64,000 bases of DNA from Medicago truncatula (taxonomy: Eukaryota; Streptophyta; Magnoliopsida; Fabales; Fabaceae): assembly GCF_003473485.1 (NCBI RefSeq), contig NC_053046.1, positions 7,884,001 through 7,948,000 of the forward strand, in the 5' to 3' direction. This document shows, one piece after another, positions 24,933-36,201 of the stretch. The notes under the pieces are model-generated. The model saw nothing but the letters and a program-made list of their open reading frames with translations. It did not search any database and was not told where the DNA came from. Positions within the stretch are counted from its first letter, which is position 1. The number at the start of each line of letters is the position of its first letter. The position numbers and the translations under genes are program-made.

Positions 24933-25092
24933 CACTACTAAAAAAACAAAAATTAGTGAGGAAAATTTAGTGAGGGAAAACGTAAAATCCCTCTCTAACT
25001 CCGTCACTAAATTTTACGACCAAGGAATTTGTGAGGAATTTCATTTTTTCCGTCAATAATTTCCCTCGCTAATTTTGCTTTTTCTAGTAGTG
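24933..25092. mobile_element. CACTA-type MITE
   Basis: A 160-bp element with CACTACTAAAAAAAC at the left end and TTTTTCTAGTAGTG at the right. GAA triplets flank it at 24930-24932 and 25093-25095, the 3-bp target of En/Spm (CACTA) elements. Internal arms (AAATTTAGTGAGGGAAAA / CCTCGCTAATTT) also pair. No coding capacity. Confidence 0.92.
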
Positions 25093-25095
25093 GAA

Positions 25096-25880
25096 TATAT
25101 GTCATTAAGTCGTAACAATGATATATGTCTTTTATTTTTAGGTTTCATTTTGATCCCTAATTTTTTATTTTAATCACTTAAGTTACAAACGTTATTTCTA
25201 ATGTCTTAAAATCATACCATGCATTTTATCAACAAAACAAATGCAACACATAGATTAACATTTGTTTTATTCATAGAAAAAACACTAAATTAACGTACTA
25301 GATGAACAAGCAAATGACGATTGCAGTCATTCTTTAAAATAAAGGACAAAAAAATTAAAAGAAACTAAAAAAAAAAAGTCTATTATGACCATACTGAACC
25401 TAGGCATATGCGCAACAATTAACTTCATATAAACAATGAGAACATGAGACATTCCAATACTACGAGCCAATCCAATACTCCCTCTGTTCCTGATATTAAG
25501 TATATCCTTTTTACAAAAAAAAATAAAAAATAATTTCTATTTAACTGTCGTTTTAAAACCTTTATTTTATGTATAGATAATAACGTGTGACTAAACCTGC
25601 CACATGTCCAACATTTCATAAATTTAGTTTGACATAGCATAATCTTAAAACTTCTGTTATTTATTTGCAACGACAACTGAATTTGGTCCCAAACCTGTAT
25701 CTTAAAACTTATGTTATTTGCTCAAACCTGTATCTTAAAATTTCTGTTATTTGCAACGGCAACTAAATTTGGTCCCAAACAATAAAAAACCTAAAAATGA
25801 AGGATTTGCAATAAGGATTTACGTCCTAAAACAAGCCATAGAATATGTATCTGACACGACACGAATACTTCTCCAACTTT
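25096..25880. other. Spacer with short direct repeats
   Basis: Between about 25640 and 25790 a motif CCTGTATCTTAAAACTTATG / TCTTAAAATTTCTGTTATTT recurs three times, with the phrase AATTTGGTCCCAAAC repeated at both sides. A MITE-like CTCCCTCTGTTCC fragment lies near 25479. No gene. Confidence 0.6.
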
Positions 25881-25983
25881 GGAGTATTCAAACTTCATAG
25901 AAGAGTTAAATCTTTGACAAAAAAATGTAAAATTCACAAATACATGAATTCAAGTCTTAAATGATCTAATATAGGACTATTAA
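25881..25983 (+). repeat. 103-bp inverted repeat, left arm
   Basis: Reverse complement of 30833-30934. Aligning by eye gives two substitutions and one single-base length difference. Key words: GGAGTATTCAAACTTCATAG, ACAAATACATGAATTC, GATCTAATATAGGACTATTA. The two arms enclose the first laccase gene and about 5 kb of DNA. Confidence 0.9.
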
Positions 25984-26505
25984 GCTAAGGACTAAAATGA
26001 ATTCTCTTTTTTGATAAAGGGCTTGAATGGATTTATCTACACAAATAATATTTTTTTTAACTAAAATTTAAACAAATACATGGCATTGGTAATTATGTAG
26101 CAACAATTAAGATTAAGATCAATTTTCCAAAGCATTATGCAAATGATTCCGTTAGCGGCACACACAATATCTCCCATACAACAACATTTTACCATTAACA
26201 AGACATTGCTTCTCCTTAAAGAAAGAAAAATGTTAACCTAATGTATAAGGTTTGTTTGGTCACATCTACCCCTCACTTTCAATCCATATTTGAACATAAC
26301 CCAAATTCACCAAAAAAAAAATACTGATTCCTTCACCTAGCAATCTCAGCCTCTAAGGCATTCCAATGGCTTTAAGTCCTTATCAACATATCGCTTCAAA
26401 GCCTTGATGTTGCATAACGCTTTCATCAACCTAATCAACCTTCTGTTTTCTATAAGCTCTTATTAAAGAATTTGTTATTGTTCAACAACCTTTGTAGCAA
26501 TATTG

Positions 26506-26514
26506 TATATAAAT
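26506..26514 (+). promoter_or_regulatory. TATA box of first laccase
   Basis: TATATAAAT lies 81-89 bp upstream of the predicted start codon at 26595, a usual distance for a plant core promoter with a short leader. No other promoter element is claimed. Confidence 0.55.
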
Positions 26515-26594
26515 GCTACCATTTCAACTTTATTCTTCATCAACTAGTTTCTCATCATCAATATTACAAAACAAAAGCTGTCAAGAGGAGCATA

Positions 26595-29512
26595 ATGGCT
26601 TATCATATGATGAGCTTCCAAAGTCACATATCTTTGTTAATAGTTCTTTTTGGTTTTCTTGGCTTGATCTCTTTTCCTGTTGAAGCAGCAATAAAGAAAT
26701 ACCAATTTGATGTGAGTTATATGCAAATAGTATACTATATATATAAGTATGGTCAAAATCATAATTAGCATGCTACTATTTATTTATTTATTTATCGAAC
26801 ACTTTACTAAAACGTGACAAAATTTCACATGTTTTTTTTATCATTAATTTTTATACATTTTTGGTTCGTTTGTTACATATTATAAGAAAATGATTTCAAT
26901 ACATTTATTAATTTAGATTCTTTCAAAAAAAAACATTTATTAATTTAGATATTATTGTGAAAAATCACTTTTTCAAATAATAATGAAAAATCACTTTTTA
27001 ACTATTTTGAGTTTGTTACCATAATAATAATTTTTTTTTTAAATATCTTTCGAGAAAATGATTCATTTTTCAAGAGACTAATCAAATCAACTTCATAGTT
27101 TAAGCAATTTTATCTATTTTTTTCTTCAGACCCTTATATTAGTTAATATGTCATTAATAATTTTTATGAAATTATTGCAGATTCAAATGAAGAATGTGAG
27201 TAGGCTATGCCATGCAAAACCAATTGTAACAGTAAATGGGAGGTATCCAGGGCCAACAATTTATGCTACAGAAGGAGATAGAGTACAAATCAATGTCACC
27301 AACCATGTAAAATATAACATATCAATTCACTGGTAGGCCAATTTGTTATTTTTTACCAAACATAAATTTTGTCACATTTAAATATTATATACACATGCAA
27401 ATTAATGATGAGATTCTAACAAGAAAACATGGATTATTGTTTTTGTTATATAAATTACAGGCATGGACTTAAACAGTATCGCAATGGTTGGGCTGATGGA
27501 CCAGCTTATATTACTCAATGTCCAATTCAAACTGGTGGAAGCTACACATATGACTTCAATGTGACAGGACAAAGAGGAACTTTGTGGTGGCATGCTCATA
27601 TTCTTTGGTTAAGGGCTACTGTTTATGGTGCAATTGTTATCATGCCTAAACCAGGAACCCCTTTTCCTTTTCCACAACCAGCTAGAGAATTTGAAATTGT
27701 GCTAGGTCAGTTTAATTTCTTCAATAATTCATTATATTTTCAAAAAAAAAAAAAAAAGAAGTTCGGCTGCGATTTAAGTTGAAACATTAAGATTTGAGAT
27801 GCCTATGACTATGATCGAGGTTGTATTGTATTGGCTGCATTTGTACTATAAAATATCGCAATGCGACTATAATGGTGATTTAAATTTTATTGTGTAACAG
27901 GAGAATGGTGGCACAAAGATGTGGAAGAGATAGTAAACCAAGGGAACCAAATGGGGTTGCCACCAAATATGTCGGATGCACATACGATCAATGGGAAGCC
28001 AGGACCACTCTTTCCTTGTTCCGAGAAACGTAAGAACAATAACCCAAGTTTGCACTACCTCCGTCATTTTTTATAAGTGACCTTTTGTGAGTGCAAAAGA
28101 AAACTTATGACAATGGACAAAGATAGAAATTATGTAAATTCAAACTTGCGAGATTTACCTTATCTCGTTCGACTAATTATGGCTAGAACGTTTTCCTAAA
28201 TTTCCCTCATTAAAATTTGTAATTTCTTTTTCTAGATACATATGCAATGGAGGTTGAGAAGGGCAAGACATATCTGCTAAGAATCATCAATGCAGCCCTT
28301 AATGATGAGCTTTTCTTTTCCCTTGCTGGTCACAACATGACAGTAGTTGAAGTTGATGCAGTTTACACAAAACCATTCACAACACAATCCATTCTAATTG
28401 GTCCTGGTCAAACCACAAATGTTCTAGTCAAAGCAAACAAAATTCCAAGCAGATACTTCATTGCTACAAGAACTTTCATGGATGCACCACTCTCAGTTGA
28501 TAACAAAACCGCTACGGCTATATTCCAATACAAAGGAATTCCAAACACTATCATCCCTTCATTTCCTACAACACTTCCTAATGCAAATGACACAAACTTT
28601 GCTTTGAATTATAGCAAAAAAATAAGAAGTTTAAACTCTGCTAAATACCCTGCTAATGTTCCTCTCAAAGTTGATAGAAACCTCTTTTACACTATTGGTT
28701 TAGGCGTGAACTCTTGTCCTACATGCATCAATGGAACACGTTTAGTTGCATCCCTTAACAATGTAACTTTTGTCATGCCGAAAACCGCGCTTCTTCAAGC
28801 TCATCACTTTGATATCAAGGGTGTTTTTAGAACTGATTTTCCAGATAAGCCTTTGGCTCCTTTTAACTATACTGGCGCACCGTTGACCGCCAATCTCGGT
28901 ACTAAGACGGGAACAAGAGTTAGCAAGATCGCCTTTAATTCTACGGTTGAGCTGGTTTTGCAAGATACTAATCTTCTCACAGTTGAATCACATCCATTTC
29001 ATCTTCATGGTTATAACTTTTTTGTTGTTGGAACTGGAATTGGCAATTTTGATCCAGCTAAAGACCCTGCTAAATATAATTTGGTTGATCCTATGGAGAG
29101 GAACACCGTTGGCGTTCCAACTGGTGGTTGGACCGCAATTCGATTCACGGCTAATAATCCAGGTATACCTTGTCAACTGCATTAAAAAGGTTGAATTACC
29201 GAAAAAAATTAAAGATAAAAAAAAAATTGATATCCAATTTAGAAGATTTTCATTTTTTACGTCTCTAATTTTCTTCGGTGATTCAACATTTTTTACTATA
29301 AACCTTTTCTATTTTTGTCCAGTCAAATTCTTACCATATGATATTCACATGCATGTTGTTTTTGCATATATGATCATGCAGGTGTATGGTTCATGCATTG
29401 TCATTTAGAGTTGCATACTGGTTGGGGATTGAAAACGGCTTTCGTTGTGGAAGACGGGCCAGGAAAAGATCAATCAGTTCTACCACCACCAAAGGACCTT
29501 CCAAAATGCTAG
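26595..29512 (+). CDS. Laccase (multicopper oxidase), LAC4-like, copy A
   Basis: Six exons: 26595-26711, 27181-27332, 27461-27705, 27901-28029, 28236-29162 and 29382-29512, giving 566 residues. A signal peptide (about 1-31, ending FPVEA) is followed by three cupredoxin domains. All copper sites are visible: HWHG at 89-92, WWHAH at 132-136, HPFHLHG at 467-473 and HCHLELH at 529-535, with Leu540 at the axial position of the type 1 copper. It ends in PPPKDLPKC, typical for plant laccases of about 560-580 residues. Secreted laccases oxidise monolignols in the cell wall. The sequence reads closest to the AtLAC4 group, though HPFHLHG replaces the usual HPVHLHG. Nothing looks broken; exon phases match copy B exactly. 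The upstream 26472 frame start is not used because ATG 26595 precedes the signal peptide directly. Confidence 0.96.
28285..28305 (+). promoter_or_regulatory. Candidate miR397 target site, laccase A
   Basis: The codons for the INAALND stretch form a 21-base site that can pair with the conserved plant miR397 (recalled sequence). By hand the alignment has two mismatches (miRNA positions 9 and 12) and two G:U pairs (positions 6 and 15). This region is the known miR397 site in several Arabidopsis laccases. The central mismatch makes cleavage less certain than for copy B. Confidence 0.5.
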
Positions 29513-30200
29513 GCAAGTTTAACAAAAAAAGAATTTGCTAGGCATGGAAGAAATTGTCAAGAGTTTCAGATTGTATGGAACAGTACTATTCAATGTGTAA
29601 TAATTAACTTTTATTGTCTGCTACTATTTCCTGCAAAAATTGCAGTTATTCTTTAGTTTCAAGATTGAATGTGAGAAACAATGCAAGCAAAAGATTTGCA
29701 CAATGTATAAAATTGTGTTGATTGATTGTTATATTTATCTTTCTTCGATATTTTTATAAGCAACGCACATTTTATTAAAGTGAATACAACGAATATTCAA
29801 ACTCACTTCAAATTACATTAATTCGAAACCAAGTCTAGCAACATTTTATGACACTCAAATAATCAATTGCTTAATCTTGCTTTTGATAGTGTAAGAACTT
29901 ACTTACACTCTAAGCAAGAGAGAAAAGAAGGAAAAATTGAACTTGCAAGATGATTAATTGAAATTGTAACTTTTATTCAATTGATTGTTGTTAAAACTAG
30001 TTGCACATACAATACAAATAAGACACTCAATGCAATGAGTTTCTTCCCTTAAAAAAGATAATCTTTAAATTTCTTGTAAAATTTTTTTTTTTTTAAATTT
30101 GTAAAAAATGTTTAAAACCTATTCAATTAGGAGTATTAGAAACAGAAACACTCATTTTTTAACTCTCATTCTCTTATTGAGTAAAATTAATATAGGTTTC
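29513..30200. other. Laccase A 3' region and spacer
   Basis: Contains the expected 3' UTR; no other signal recognised. Confidence 0.5.
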
Positions 30201-30204
30201 ACCC

Positions 30205-30445
30205 ATTCTCTGTACGAAATGGCTATGGTTGACCAAATTGGAGCTATCCACTCCAAATTTTTGTAAGTTTGTTTATTCGGGTATTCTACTTCAGAAACTT
30301 TGTGGGGGCAAGACCAGTCTTTGTTCTATCAAACATTCAAATGTTGACATAGTTTTGAGATCAGAATACGGGGATACTCATTTGATTCTCCTCAACGGGC
30401 TATTTGAGCTTGCTCGAAATGTTGACGGTTTCTCCAAATATTCTT
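30205..30445 (+). pseudogene. F-box/LRR protein fragment
   Basis: The frame reads TKLELSTPNFCKFVYSGILL..LCSIKHSNVDIVL..LILLNGLFELARNVD and, after a frameshift, LTVSPNILKV. This is the LRR-side pattern of plant F-box/FBD proteins (TPNLxxFxYSG, LLxLLxxLxNVxSLT). No F-box or FBD is attached, so it is a detached piece of a gene of the same family as the pseudogene at 31069-32190. Confidence 0.7.
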
Positions 30446-30545
30446 AAGGTAAAGAAGTGAAGTGTCTGAATTTCGAACCCCTACATATATTATGGTATGT
30501 CCTTATCAACTGAGTTAAGTTCACATAGACGGTGCTCTTTACCAT
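30446..30545 (-). repeat. tRNA-like repeat (SINE fragment)
   Basis: On the minus strand TTAACTCAGTTGATAAGGA resembles an A box and GGGGTTCGAAATTC a B box. The same arrangement recurs near 36860-36955 and 49370-49495. No poly(A) tail or clear target duplication was found. Confidence 0.5.
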
Positions 30546-30832
30546 TACTAGGATGTTAAATATTTTTACAAGTAGGGGTGAAATGAATGAAAAATGCAAT
30601 ATAAGAAACTATGTTGCAAACTATCTTTAACTTCTTTGAAGGTTCTTTCTAATTCTAACTCCCCCGCACTTTTTGTGGACATATGTGGATTTGAGAAAAA
30701 TTTGACTATCTTGTACTCGACTATTTTACATTTTTCTAACTTTCATCCGTTTGAGGGGAATTCGGCTAACGCTAAATTCGATCATTTGTCATTCTCAACT
30801 AACATTTTATTTTATTTGATTTAAATGCACTT

Positions 30833-30934
30833 TTAATAGTCCTATATTAGATCATATAAGACTGGAATTCATGTATTTGTGAATTTTACATTTTTTGTCA
30901 AAGATTTAACTCTTCTATGAAGTTTGAATACTCC
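30833..30934 (-). repeat. 103-bp inverted repeat, right arm
   Basis: Partner of 25881-25983 in opposite orientation. The sequences outside and inside the two arms do not match each other, so homology stops sharply at about 103 bp. Confidence 0.9.
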
Positions 30935-31068
30935 CCTAATCAATAGGCAAATCACTTTCCACGTTTTCTCCATTGCTTTTCAGTTGCTTTGATTGTTCAA
31001 TTACTAATTCTATTGCAAAAAATAATTCTGTTTTGTTTTTGTCTCTATGATTAGGTACTTATCAGAAT

Positions 31069-32190
31069 GGGAAAGAAGAAGAAAGTAAAAACTCAGCGAA
31101 ATTGAAACTAAAGACGCATTTCGCTACCTACCCGAATGCATTATCCTTCACATTCTTTCCTTTTTGAATGCCAAACAAGCCGTTCAACTTGCATTTTGTC
31201 TATCAGATGGAAGAATCTCTGGAAACTTCTACCCGCTCTTAGATTCGATTCTACAGATTTTCGATTTTACACGAAATTCACAAAATTTGTGTCTAAGGTT
31301 TTATCTCTTCGCAATTCCTCTGTCAAACTGCAGGCTCTTGAATTTAATAGCAATGCTGGTCGCTTAGAGCCTCACTTACTCAAAAGAATTGTGAATTATG
31401 CTATTTCACACAATGTCCAATTATTAGGACTTTGTTCCTATACTGAAATTGGACACATTTTACCAAGCATGTTTTCATGTCAGTCTTTAACACATCTTAA
31501 GCTTTGTACTTTACCCTAATGGAGGTCATGAAACACTGTTTCCAAAATCTTTCAATTTGCCGACATATATTAACTAGTTTGCAACTACAAAATTTTGGAT
31601 TTTGCGTTGGTGATAATTATCGTGCCGAGCCATTTTCAACTTTTAACAAGTTGAATAGTTTGCTCCTTACCAATTGTACCTTGAATCGTGTAGGAACTCT
31701 TTGCATATCAAGTGTGACCCTTGTTAATTTTACTATGTATAATCGTTTTCATAGATTTTACAAGTAATTCCACATCAAAAGGAGCCTCCTTTGTTTCTAT
31801 TCAACTGGTTGCTAGAGTTTCCTAATATAAAACTCATTGACAGTCTCTCCAAGGACTCTTCAGGTAATTGATATTGATGTACAAGTAATTACCTTGTTTT
31901 GAGGCTATTTTTACTTTCTTCTTAAGATGCCTTTTTATTTATTTCTGAAATTTGTCAAAAATTAACTTGAAGTCTTTGAGAGTGAAAGTAGAACCATTTT
32001 CGCATGCGGTTCTCATGAAACTGAGAAAGAAGCCGCTGAGTCACGAAGAGCATTTAAAGAAGGATTGAAACCATCTCAAAAATCAGAACCATCTGCACCC
32101 ATACCTGATGGAATAGTGGATTTCTTGCTTCAAAATTCACCCTTGGCGAAATTCGACTACATATATTGCTCTAGGAAACCTCTTTAGAGA
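31069..32190 (+). pseudogene. F-box/LRR/FBD gene, broken by frameshifts and a stop
   Basis: Remnants appear in order but in several frames: DAFRYLPECIILHILSFLN (F-box), a shift near 31180-31200, then RWKNLWKLLPALRFD and LQALEFNSNAGRLEPHLL, a stop at about 31520, further LRR sequence (31540-31766: TSLQLQNFGF, NKLNSLLLTNCTL), and a C-terminal part (LKSLRVKVEPF and PDGIVDFLLQNSP) near 31960-32150. FBD-type F-box proteins are SCF substrate receptors and form a very large, fast-turning family in legumes. With several independent lesions this copy cannot make the full protein. Confidence 0.85.
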
Positions 32191-33386
32191 AATGCATCTA
32201 TAATTGGTTTCTGTTTTTGTTTCCTTCTCTGTTTACCAATTGTCTCTTTGGTTAGAACTAATTATTAGTGGATAAATTACCAAGGATGGAGAAGCTCTGC
32301 TGTTCCAGCTTGACATTAATTATTTTGAAAAATTGATGCTGGTAGAAATGTTAAAAATAATGATGTATGATTGCTTGACTTTGATAACTTCATTGAGATC
32401 AAAACCTTGCTACCTAAAGTCTAGAGAGAAAAAAAAACAGGTGAGATGTTGTGCCACCCAAAGGATAAATCTGTAGTTTGAATATCAATTTAGTTGCCTA
32501 CTAGTTCCCCCATTTGTCAAAGTTTATGGCTTGTGCTTTTGGCCTCTTGGTGAGAACAATTTGGATACTTCTTACTCTCTCCGCCCATAATTATATAGTT
32601 TTATTTTGAGATTTTTTTAATCATCCCTAAGTATACCCATTTAAATTTCTAGATACATATGCTGTTATTTTGGTCGACCAAAAAATGAGTTTATAGCGAA
32701 TATCTTATAAGTTTGTTTGACCAAAAAAGTTATGTTTGATAATGTTTTTTCACCACGAGCTTATAAGCTATTTTCAAACGCTATTTCAAATAGCGTTTGA
32801 GTTTATAGCTTATAATCTTTTCTTCTATTTTTACCCTTATTATTTTATCTAAAATTCAATTTTACCTATTATAATTTTTTTGGTACATTATCCATTATAA
32901 TTTAAAATAACACATTAGTAATTTGCCTCTTGACCTTAAAAAAACAAATATGGCTGGTTAACACTTTTTTTTTTTTTTTTGAAATATGCTACGTTAATTC
33001 ATTTGCGGTCACCACCATATACTAATTCACTTTGTACATTTTTATTTTTTAATTTAAGGAAAAGGAATTTCACTTCGTCTTGCTGTTGCTTAATATTTGT
33101 TTTGTTATTTAATGAAAATATACTTCCTTGGTTTTGAACTAACATACCTATAAAAAAAATACGTCTATTTAACTCCTCCCTTGCTAAATTTCAATAAGTT
33201 AAAAAAAGTAATTTAAATTATAAAATTCTAAATACTTGAATATAAATTGTATTACGAATTAAGAATACCCCTCTTATGTCATTTTATATTTATCAGCTAG
33301 TTGAACCGCTAATTTTATCAAACACTTCAATTAGCTTATCAACTATCAGTCATCAGCATCAGTTATAAGCTATCAGCCATCAGCTA
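32191..33386. other. Spacer, partly an AGCTTATAAGCT-rich MITE
   Basis: From about 32690 the DNA is rich in TTATAGCTTATAA and TCAGCTATAAGCT words and includes a perfect hairpin AAACGCTATTTCAAATAGCGTTT split around 32775-32800. Similar words resume at 34384-34440 after the solo LTR (CTATAAACTATCAGTTAGCTTATCC, ending near ACCAAACGTAGCC). This suggests one older hAT-type MITE split by the LTR. Its left end is not clear. Confidence 0.45.
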
Positions 33387-34383
33387 TGTTGGATATTTGT
33401 ATATTGGCGTCACTTTTGCCTAAAACAAATATTCATGTGAGATGTTGAACACGATGTGTCAACATCCTGGCATGTTCAGTTGACCTGCACCTTACCTAGT
33501 TTTACGCACGCGCTATTTTATTTAAGGAATCCACGTATTTATTCTTGTTGGTCAAGCTGCGTGTCTTTAGCATAGGATCAGATCGTTTGTGATTTCCTAA
33601 GATCGTGTGATTTACTTAGAAAAGTTTGGAGGTGATCAGGATGTTCCTAATAGTGTGCCTACATATTAGGAGTTTCCTTTTTTGGTTCTGTGGTACGTGA
33701 TTTGGATCACCGGATTGTTCTGAAGCCCAACAAGTTTACTGACCCGTATTGCTTCAGTATTTAAACAAGACTGGAAGACCTAGAGAGGTATTCAAGCCGT
33801 CATTTTGAAGAATAGATCATCTAGGGTTTTGAGTCTGTTTATGTGAGCCTTTCGTGTATAATTTTGATGCATGTTTAGGACTGTGTTTGAGTTGTAATTT
33901 GTGCACTACTCTGAAGCTTTTAAGCAAAAAGTTAGGTAGTTTGTAAACTGCACCAAAGCTGTGAAGTACGGTGTTCAGTTGTGTTGTTTGAAGGTAACTT
34001 CATTTTGATTGTATTTGTAATTTGAGTATCACAGGGGCTGTGATCAGTTGTAAGGGAGTGAGATGGGATCTCAGATCTAAGAGTTCCTAGGTTGAAGTCA
34101 GTACGGGTAGGTCCTAGGTCATTAGTGCAAACGAGGAGTTTGCTGAGAGCTATTGAATAAGGACTACACTAGTGGATTTCCTTCCTGGCTTGGTAGCCTC
34201 CAGAGTAGGTGACGTTGCACCGAACTGGGTTAACAAACTCACTGTGTCTTTTACTTTATGCTTTGCATTTTTCTTGTCTTGTGTTAGCTTAGTGTTCGAA
34301 ACATTTTATTCAACATCTGTTTCTGTATAACTTGTGTTGAAACATCGCATAAAATATTGTAAGTCTAACGTGCCAGAATTTCA
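33387..34383 (+). mobile_element. Solo LTR (997 bp) with perfect 5-bp target duplication
   Basis: Starts TGTTGGATATTTGTATATTG and ends CGTGCCAGAATTTCA. AGCTA occurs directly on both sides (33382-33386 and 34384-34388). A TATA-like TATTTAAAC lies near 33757. No internal coding domain, primer site or second LTR is present, so unequal recombination between two LTRs has removed the interior. Orientation is inferred from the TATA position; the TGTTGG start suggests a copia element. Confidence 0.88.
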
Positions 34384-34388
34384 AGCTA

Positions 34389-34630
34389 TAAACTATCAGT
34401 TAGCTTATCCGCTATTCGCTGTTTTTACCAAACGTAGCCTTATTTTTCAAATAAACAACTAATTAATATCACTAAGCATTTTGAAATATGAGAACTAAAT
34501 GTTAGCTTCATACATATACAAAATGGTATTTTAGGTACATCAAAACATAAAATGTACAAATTAAATACACTATATACTTTTTCTAATATGTATGTGTGAA
34601 TTTACAAAGGCTGCTTATAAATTATAAAAA
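34389..34630. other. AT-rich spacer
   Basis: Contains the right part of the interrupted MITE to about 34440, then featureless AT-rich DNA. Confidence 0.4.
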
Positions 34631-34808
34631 GGGATATAAGGAATATTTGGAACCTTGGGAAACTTTTAATATATACCAATTATACTTTTGTTTTTAGGGA
34701 ATATACCAACTATACTATTGGGATATAAGGAATATTTGGAACCTTGGGAAACTTTTAATATATACCAATTATACTTTTGTTTTTAGGGAATATACCAACT
34801 ATACTATT
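34631..34808. repeat. Exact 89-bp tandem duplication
   Basis: 34631-34719 and 34720-34808 are identical by eye (unit begins GGGATATAAGGAATATTTGG and ends CCAACTATACTATT). Absence of differences points to a very recent event or an assembly artefact. Confidence 0.95.
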
Positions 34809-35560
34809 AGTCGGTTATAATCGTAGTATCATTAAAATATTTGACATTAATTATAACTACTTCTAAAATCACATATATAATTAAATATGATTTGTTAACC
34901 GTGTAAATTTTTTACGACAACAATCCATCAAAATTAAATTTATATTTCAATTATTTTAATTCATGGAATTGTTATTTATTTTTATTTGTAATTTATGTTA
35001 CTTATAAATATCGTTCTTATGAAATAATCAATCAAAAAATGGTCAAAACTTAGTTTTATTCATTCACAACTTATACTAAGTATAAAAGAAGTATTATTTC
35101 AAATACTTTCAATAATTTTATTTTATAAGAATCAAGTCATTACATAGATGTGACATGACGGATTGGGTTCGACTGAACAACTTATTTAACTCATTAGTGT
35201 AGGTGGGAAGATTTGAGATTTTAGACCCTACCACTTAAGTTGGCTCATCCCGTTCAACCCACTAAAAAAACATTACGATAACGAGGCGTATTGACACGTC
35301 GGGTCAATTTAAAACATCTATTTTAGTGTTTTTTATTAGCTCTGATATTTCTATTAGCTCTGATATTGGGTGAAAGTTTCAACCCTCATATTGGGTCATG
35401 TTCTTAATCTCTCTAGTCGGTGTTATGTTCAATGCCATATCATTCAACACTCCTCAAATATTTTCAAGCTTCTCAAACAATCTCGCGGGTTCAATTAGTT
35501 ATAGAAAGTTTCACAATGCAACTGTAGGAACAAAGGATGCATTCTAATAAGTTTCAATTT
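34809..35560. other. AT-rich spacer
   Basis: No gene or element boundary recognised. Confidence 0.5.
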
Positions 35561-36201
35561 GGCTTAATAGTAGTTTTGGCCCCCTAACTAAGTAAACTAC
35601 AAAACCGCCCTCTAAGTATTGACTTTTTTTTACAGTTTTGGTCCCCAAGTCAATGCACACGTGGACGCCACGTGTGTATTTTTTTAAATTTTTTATTTAT
35701 TTTTAATTAAAAAATATTTTTTTAATTAAAAAATATTTTTTATTTTTTTATAATTAAAAAATAAATACACACGTGGCGTCCAAGTCAGCTTTGACTTGGT
35801 CAAAATTGGTCTGGGAGGCTAAAACTGCAAAAAAAAAAATCAATATTTAGGAGGCGATTTTGTAGTTTATTTAAGGGTTAATGATGTTTTACCCCCCTGT
35901 AATATAGGTCATTTTTTGTTTTCCCCCCCGTAAAATATTTTTTTTTATTTACCCCCTGTAAATTTTTTTTTTTGAATACCCCCTAATAAGTCATAAAAAA
36001 ACGACTTTATTTTTTATTTTTTTTAGAATTTTTTCGTTTTTTTATGACCTATTAAGGGGTATTTAAAAAAAAAAAAATTTAAAGGGGGGAAAACAAAAAA
36101 TGACCTATATTACAGGGGGTAAAACATCATTAACCCTTTATTTAATTAGGGGACAAAATCACAACTTCTTAAAACATAGGGAGCCAAAACTGCTCTTAAC
36201 C
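35561..36201. mobile_element. Outer hairpin MITE, interrupted by another MITE
   Basis: Left end GGCTTAATAGTAGTTTTGGC pairs with the reverse complement of the right end (GGTTAAGAGCAGTTTTGGCT). Inside, ACACACGTGGCGTCC and GGACGCCACGTGTGT arms enclose an A/T-rich loop. Flanking 9-mers TTTCAATTT and ATTCCAACT match at about half the positions, so the target duplication is eroded. The element at 35875-36136 is inserted near its right end. Confidence 0.75.
35875..36136. mobile_element. Mutator-type hairpin MITE with perfect 9-bp TSD
   Basis: A 262-bp palindromic element from GGGTTAATGATGTTTTAC to GTAAAACATCATTAACCC, flanked by identical TTTATTTAA at 35866-35874 and 36137-36145. It shares its GGGTTAAT ends and C-rich arm layout (TACCCCCTAATAAGTC / GACCTATTAAGGGGTA) with the element at 20935-21220 and is a diverged family member. 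Confidence 0.93.

Noticed and set aside
25096-25880. Short direct repeats as a regulatory array
   Set aside because: Only three imperfect copies, far from the laccase TATA box, with no known motif.
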